Part shown: positions 58,901-64,000 of the stretch, in pieces | Layout of the letters: each line of letters begins with the position of its first letter | Position numbering within the stretch: position 1 is the first letter of the stretch | Position numbers and translations under genes: made by a program | The notes under the pieces: generated by a model | The model's input: the letters and a program-made list of their open reading frames with translations, nothing else | Databases searched by the model: none | Told to the model about the DNA's origin: nothing | Assembly (NCBI GenBank): GCA_947579665.1 | Contig: OX388348.1 | Coordinates: 14,942,001 to 15,006,000 of the forward strand | Reading direction: 5' to 3' | Length of the DNA stretch: 64,000 nucleotides | From: Sympetrum striolatum | Lineage: Eukaryota; Arthropoda; Insecta; Odonata; Libellulidae

Positions 58901-60130
58901 GAGTTGAATAAATATGAGTTTAGAAATATTGGACTGTTGAATTCCTTCCAGGGGAAATTAATAAGCTCAGTCGCGGCAAAGGCGTCTGAATGCCAAACTC
59001 GCTCCTTGCAGTTGGGGATAACTTTTAAGGGAGTCGGATTTGCATTAGGAACGAAAGATCATAAAGTTATGCATTGGAGGAGTGTAAAACATTCTCATGT
59101 ACTAATTTTCAGAATAAATATTCCTAAAGGTTTTTGGGGTTGATTAAAAAAATTCATCTGTAATACTGATTGAAAACACATCATTCCTTTACCTTTTGGT
59201 AGTTTCATGTGCCTTATCGTTCCTTGCTTAATACTACCTCATCCTATCAAAAAGCTGCTCGCAGGACACGTATTTAAATATAAATAATAATAACTATTTT
59301 ACATACTTTCTATCAACGTTTTCTATGGTCTTTCAGTTTTCCTTCAGCAACGCCTAAAATAACTTGACAATATATTTTCAGTACTGAAAGTTCATAAAAG
59401 TTATTTGAAGGTATCATTTGTTATATTTTACTTAAAAATTGTTAGCGACGGAAAAGTACCTATCATGCATAGGTATATTCTAAATACAAGGACTGAATTG
59501 AATATTTCATACATTTATTATTAAATGAGATGGTAAAATATTCTGATCCGAAATTCTGCAGATAGTAAATAATTCAAATTTGCATTCATGGAAACATATA
59601 TGAAACCTTATATTATACGGATGATTGAATTATATATGCATAATTTAGTAATAAAATGCATAAAATTACTAAGGAAAGACTTTATATAGGAGATTCATGT
59701 TCAATTCACATACCAATATTTGTACTCGTTTACGTTTTAATTTATTTATATTCGTATTTGAATGCAACTTTGTCAAATCATAACTGCAATTTGACGCTTT
59801 TCAAACGTCTCATTGATCCTGAAGGCAGATTAAATAAATTCAAAATCGAATGAGTGGGTTCCTAATTCGTTTAATTAATACGAGCACTGAAATTTCGAAT
59901 GTGCATAAAATTGCGAACTGACCTTCACCTCAAATCGCAGCGATGTAAGTAATAAAGATAAAAGAACGCTACAAAATCACGCAGGAGCTTCAAGCATTAT
60001 TTAACTCTTAAATAGCCACTCAGAAAAAAAAACCTTCAAGAAATAATCCGCGAAAGACGATTAACTGGAGGGCCACACTCGTGATAAACATAAAGCGCTA
60101 CAACAATAACTATAATCATACTTCTCAGCT
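58901..60130. other. AT-rich spacer
   Basis: 79- and 65-codon + frames not recognised. Confidence 0.4.
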
Positions 60131-60650
60131 TACTTACACGCTCGCCGTGTCCCAAATACCGACTCAATTTATGAAATGACCCGCGTTATTTTCGACCAAG
60201 CGCTTCCTCTCCTAGAGAGCGCTATCTAGGACGACATATTCCACCTAAGAGCTTTCCTCGATCTAAATTGTCCCTCGTTTAAACGAGTGCGTAACGCGCG
60301 CATTAATTCAACGCCACTCCGAAAAACATCGGCCTCATCCTTGGAAGATCTTTTGTTCGTTTTATAATGACGTGGTACAACTCCTCGTAAAGGATACTCC
60401 ATTCCGAAAACAGCTTCCTTCCCTGGCGACACGAGAAAATCATCTCACCTTCTAGGGACGACCCAGAATGAGAAAAATGCATCTTCCCTCGCTCCGTCTC
60501 TGTAGAAACGTCCTTGAGAAAGTATGAGGAAGAGGAAATAATGAATGGGGAGCAGTCTTGGTGTAAAAACACATTGAAGCAAGGCAGGTCGCATAGAGCA
60601 TACACGCTGGTCGCTTGTGTCTTAGCTGGTTACTCTCTACACTAATTTCC
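60131..60650. other. GC-richer island
   Basis: CpG cluster at 60280-60310 (GTAACGCGCGC). Overlapping - frames of 68, 100 and 73 codons, none recognised. Confidence 0.35.
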
Positions 60651-61930
60651 ATACCGCCGTTCCCAACCGACACCTATAAAAAATATTTTCTCAGAGACAA
60701 AATCCAAAGAATAAGTAAAAATCAAAATAAGAACTATAATGTTTAAAAGGTACAGCAATCCATAAACTGATAGAAATCTGATGTTTTATACCTGCCTTGG
60801 CCCAATCGAGTATAAATATGAATAGGAATCAAAGATGATCAAATAGGAATAAAATACCCTAGCATCATGCGTCCTCTTAGATTAGCACAGCGCCACAAGA
60901 GGGCGTTATTACCCACTATGGGAATCACTGCTATACACACAGTGACAATCAGTCGGTCGCTTATAGGCACCTGAAATGGTCAGTTCAGCAATGAATAACC
61001 AGTTATTCTTGATAGTCCTGATAACAAGCGGTTTTTATTGAAACAAGTGCACGCGATTGTTATCTTCGTCCTGTGAATCACGGAAGTAAGGATTACGGTG
61101 ATTACCATACTCTGTATTAAAAACTAAGGAATCATCCTGTAAGGTTCTTGCCGTAGTTATGAATAGATACGAAAAATCTTGATTACATTTAAGCAATAGT
61201 TTCACCAAAACTTCAAAAGAACTGGAGAAGACTGCAAATGCGCATATGCTAGTCGGGCCATCCCCACTTAAAGCGATGTAAACCTACTTACTGCCTTGCT
61301 CACTACTAACATCCCGGCTACTTGCAATACTCCATTGTGTGTGCCCCAAAAGAGAGCATGCTTCAGTTTTACATTGCAGCGAGTGAACACAGTGAACAAC
61401 TAGGCTACCAATGACCTTCCCTGCTCCGAAACGACTTCACCCTAAGGGGTTCTACCCTAAGGCTTTTTAAGGTTTCGGAGAAACTATTACTTACATATTA
61501 TCAAAAGTTTTCACTTCCATTCTCAATTACGGAAAGAACCTCTCAGGATAATTCCTTACCTTTAAATGCAGTTTACGATATTCACCAAAAACCTACTTTG
61601 GTGATTCACAGAATAAACATGGCTTTCGCGTGGACTTATTTAAATGACAACCACTTCTTAACAAAGATATCAAGAATAGCGAGCTATTCAACGCTAGAAC
61701 TAACCATCTTAAGGGCCTATTAGTGACCAAAAGAGCGTCCCTTGGTGTGTTTATAGCTTCTTGCTAAGTAACCAGCTAGGAAACAACCGACAAGCGTAAA
61801 TGCGGGTAACCAACTTGCCCTGCTCAAATGCGTTCTTACCCCAAGGCTAGGTACCGAAAAACCAGCAAGAACTACAACTAAAGGATTACTTGGGGGAAAT
61901 TTAAAAACATTCACCGTTGCGATTATTTTT
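60651..61930. other. Mixed spacer
   Basis: CCCTAAGG occurs twice within 25 bases near 61440-61462, and a 64-codon - frame lies at 61720-61914. No family recognised. Confidence 0.35.
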
Positions 61931-62280
61931 ATCTCGCCTCAGACCTCCGAAGAGCCCTTAACTTCTGGTCATTGCATGGACCTAGAAGTTAATTGAAGCG
62001 AGAGGTTCTCGTCGGGAATCGCCCCGTTAGATGGAGATAAGAGAGTAACCCATTTAGGTGGATCGCTGAAGGAGAACAATAGGAAGAGCCAAGGAATAAG
62101 GGGACATGGAGGAATGGCGAAAGCGAATGAATACAAGGAGAGCTTTTTCAAGTTCCGGAGAAAAGACGTATGGGAAGACTGCTTCATGCAATGGCACGCA
62201 AACGTTAGCGTTCGGAGGAAAATATAAAAGCGACCATTTCGTAGGAGTGTATTCGTTGGGAACAATTTACGTGATTATCT
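61931..62280. other. Small GC-richer, purine-rich island
   Basis: A 98-codon - frame (61969-62265) is unrecognised. Confidence 0.35.
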
Positions 62281-64000
62281 GATGAAGCAGACAGGCAGAT
62301 ACTTGTGGCTAATATGAGATTCAACCAGCTAGTAAACTACGGATTAAATGCATAACCCTGATAATTGCGAATGGAAAATTTAAGAGCAATTTTTGGAAAC
62401 CAAGGAAAAATGTCTGTTTTATGCATGGAGATGTAATTCAGGAGTTTCCCATTACCTATAACTAAATTTAGTATGAAATCATTGCATACATAACTTAAAT
62501 GAGAATATCTAAAGAAGTATCGTCGAAAAAATGGTGCCTCTGTATACTTATGTTTGAAAGGTCTCGTTCTGTAACATCGCAGAATTAAGACTGCTCGTTT
62601 CTTCAACGAAATGATAAATTTCTTGAAAGGCAATGCGATAGAAATTGAAAATGGGCTCAGATTAATGTCGCTTATAACAATTATAGAGGAAGATAATTAT
62701 AGAAAAGAAGGAATTATTCCCTCATAATATTATAAATATCTCTCAAATATTAAAACTAATTTTCTATAGATAGAAAAGAGCATTTACAGTTTGCGATTAT
62801 GAAAACCTCATAGTAATATTACTCATAACCTATTGATAATGAATTCACCCTGTGGAATCCACTGCAAGGAGAAAAGTAAAATGCTTAAAACTCTCAACTT
62901 GGAATTTTACATTTTTTAAACCACATGAAATTCAAAAAAAGGGTTTTTATTCTCTCCCTAAAATAAATATCATATGCCTGGTAATTGAGAATCCAATTTA
63001 AATTATTATAAAATAAATAATTAATGCCAATAATAATGATTGCGAATAAAAATAATTTTAATTCATCACTTGTAGCGTGTTTCCATATAGTTGGCCACAA
63101 TAATAAATTCCATGGTTTTTTATTAATTTTATTTCTCTCCTCTTTCACAATTTCTAAATTTTCATTTTATGCCTCTTCGTTGTACATAAAATAATCAATA
63201 ATCAAATATTGCAAGTTACTCTTCAATAATGCTTACATTGCTGTAATCAGATGTAAATTTAAATCTCAACTCAAGAAAACTACATTTATCTCTGTCCATC
63301 CTCTAAAATAGAAACATCACGTATGTACTTTTATTACAGCATTTAAATTTCAAAATATTTACCTAGCAAATTTTTCGCGGAAAGATTTTGCCAGGACCAC
63401 CAAGAGTCAAAATGATGGAGGAATTAGCGATTCAAATGCTTCACCGAAAAATCTTTCTTATGTACACATATGTTGCTAACAGAACGTAAAAGTTGTTTCT
63501 TTTTTAAGTAGCTCTCACTTTTTAAGATATGCTTACGTACTAACTTGGTGGATATGCGCTCTTCTGTAAGCATTGACGCTCTTATTGTCTCGGATCTCCT
63601 GGGTTATCCTGAACCGAATGGGGAACGTGTAATCGTGATCAGGATTATCGAAAATCCATCGCCATCAAATCAGCTCGTTCCGTCAAATAGGAATCTCTCT
63701 TTTCCAATTCACGCACAGCCTGTAATTCGGAGCGAAAACGTCGGCTAACTTCAGATTGGAATACTGAAATTCTCCCTTGCAAAGTCCTTTGTGTCAAAAT
63801 GAAATCTCGAAGTGGGAGGGAAACAGGCTAGAAATACTGCCGCACCAAGCAAATATTTTGGTTCTCGACTCATAATTATGAGCTCTACTGGAGAAAATTT
63901 CAACATTAAATTAAAAGGACTGCAAAGGAATGAATCAATTTACCACAGCAATAAAACCTAAGAGTAACGGCAAATCATTTTGACCTAATTTTAACTGCGA
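62281..64000. other. AT-rich end of window
   Basis: Frames of 98 (-), 84 (-) and 67 (+) codons without known domains. No repeat copy recognised. Confidence 0.4.

Noticed and set aside
61440..61470. CCCTAAGG repeated, telomere-like
   Set aside because: Two isolated occurrences only, no array.

Overview
The window reads as repeat-rich, AT-rich nuclear DNA of an arthropod, most likely an insect. The species cannot be fixed from the sequence. Grounds: long AT-rich spacers, (CA)n microsatellites, decayed APE-type non-LTR retrotransposons (LINEs), several tRNA-derived SINE heads, and no prokaryote-style gene packing. I find no intact host protein-coding gene, no functional tRNA or rRNA gene and no CRISPR array. 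The longest open frame (219 codons) and the other long frames lie in GC-richer islands and match no family I recognise. The window is probably intergenic or deep intronic; real exons shorter than about 100 bp could escape notice.

Mobile DNA is the main readable content. (1) A family of about 1.05 kb with four copies: a head-to-tail pair at 7623-9708 (+), one at 16404-17464 (-) and one at 33191-34146 (-). Each copy has defined ends, hairpins at both ends, a shared subterminal inverted repeat (ACTTTCTCCATATA), two internal 317-bp tandem units and a CA microsatellite. This is the architecture of non-autonomous Helentron-type rolling-circle elements (HINE/DINE-1-like). (2) Decayed LINE fragments from at least two lineages: 250-480, 6115-6300, 6612-7110, 43286-44438 and 56941-57100 (-). 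(3) tRNA-derived SINE heads near 6345, 21601-21755 (-), 25450-25505 (-), 27222-27294 (-), 32865-32945, 55031-55100 (-) and 55118-55545. (4) A retroelement 3'-tail family near 719, 35520, 42800 and 55595. (5) A ~245-bp inverted repeat at 27491-27735 whose arms each carry a degenerate hammerhead-ribozyme-like core of the kind known from Penelope-like elements; a related motif lies at 13813-13840.

Between these are AT-rich stretches with little structure. They alternate with islands of 300-1200 bp that are GC-richer and keep many CpGs (about 1.1, 5.6, 10.1, 12.0, 13.8, 20.0, 22.1, 24.9, 28.2, 29.7, 31.7, 37.4, 45.7, 47.5, 49.2, 51.5, 58.3, 60.2 and 62.0 kb). Some, at 47.5-52.3 and 57.2-58.9 kb, are strongly purine-rich on the + strand. 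Local duplications stand out at 24.5-24.8, 35.0-35.8, 46.1-47.5, 49.0 and 52.4-53.0 kb. At 35 kb one duplicate carries an extra block, so the other serves as an empty site.

The strongest candidate for something under-described is the 1.05-kb element with nested tandem repeats and a resident microsatellite. Second is the inverted pair of hammerhead-like motifs.
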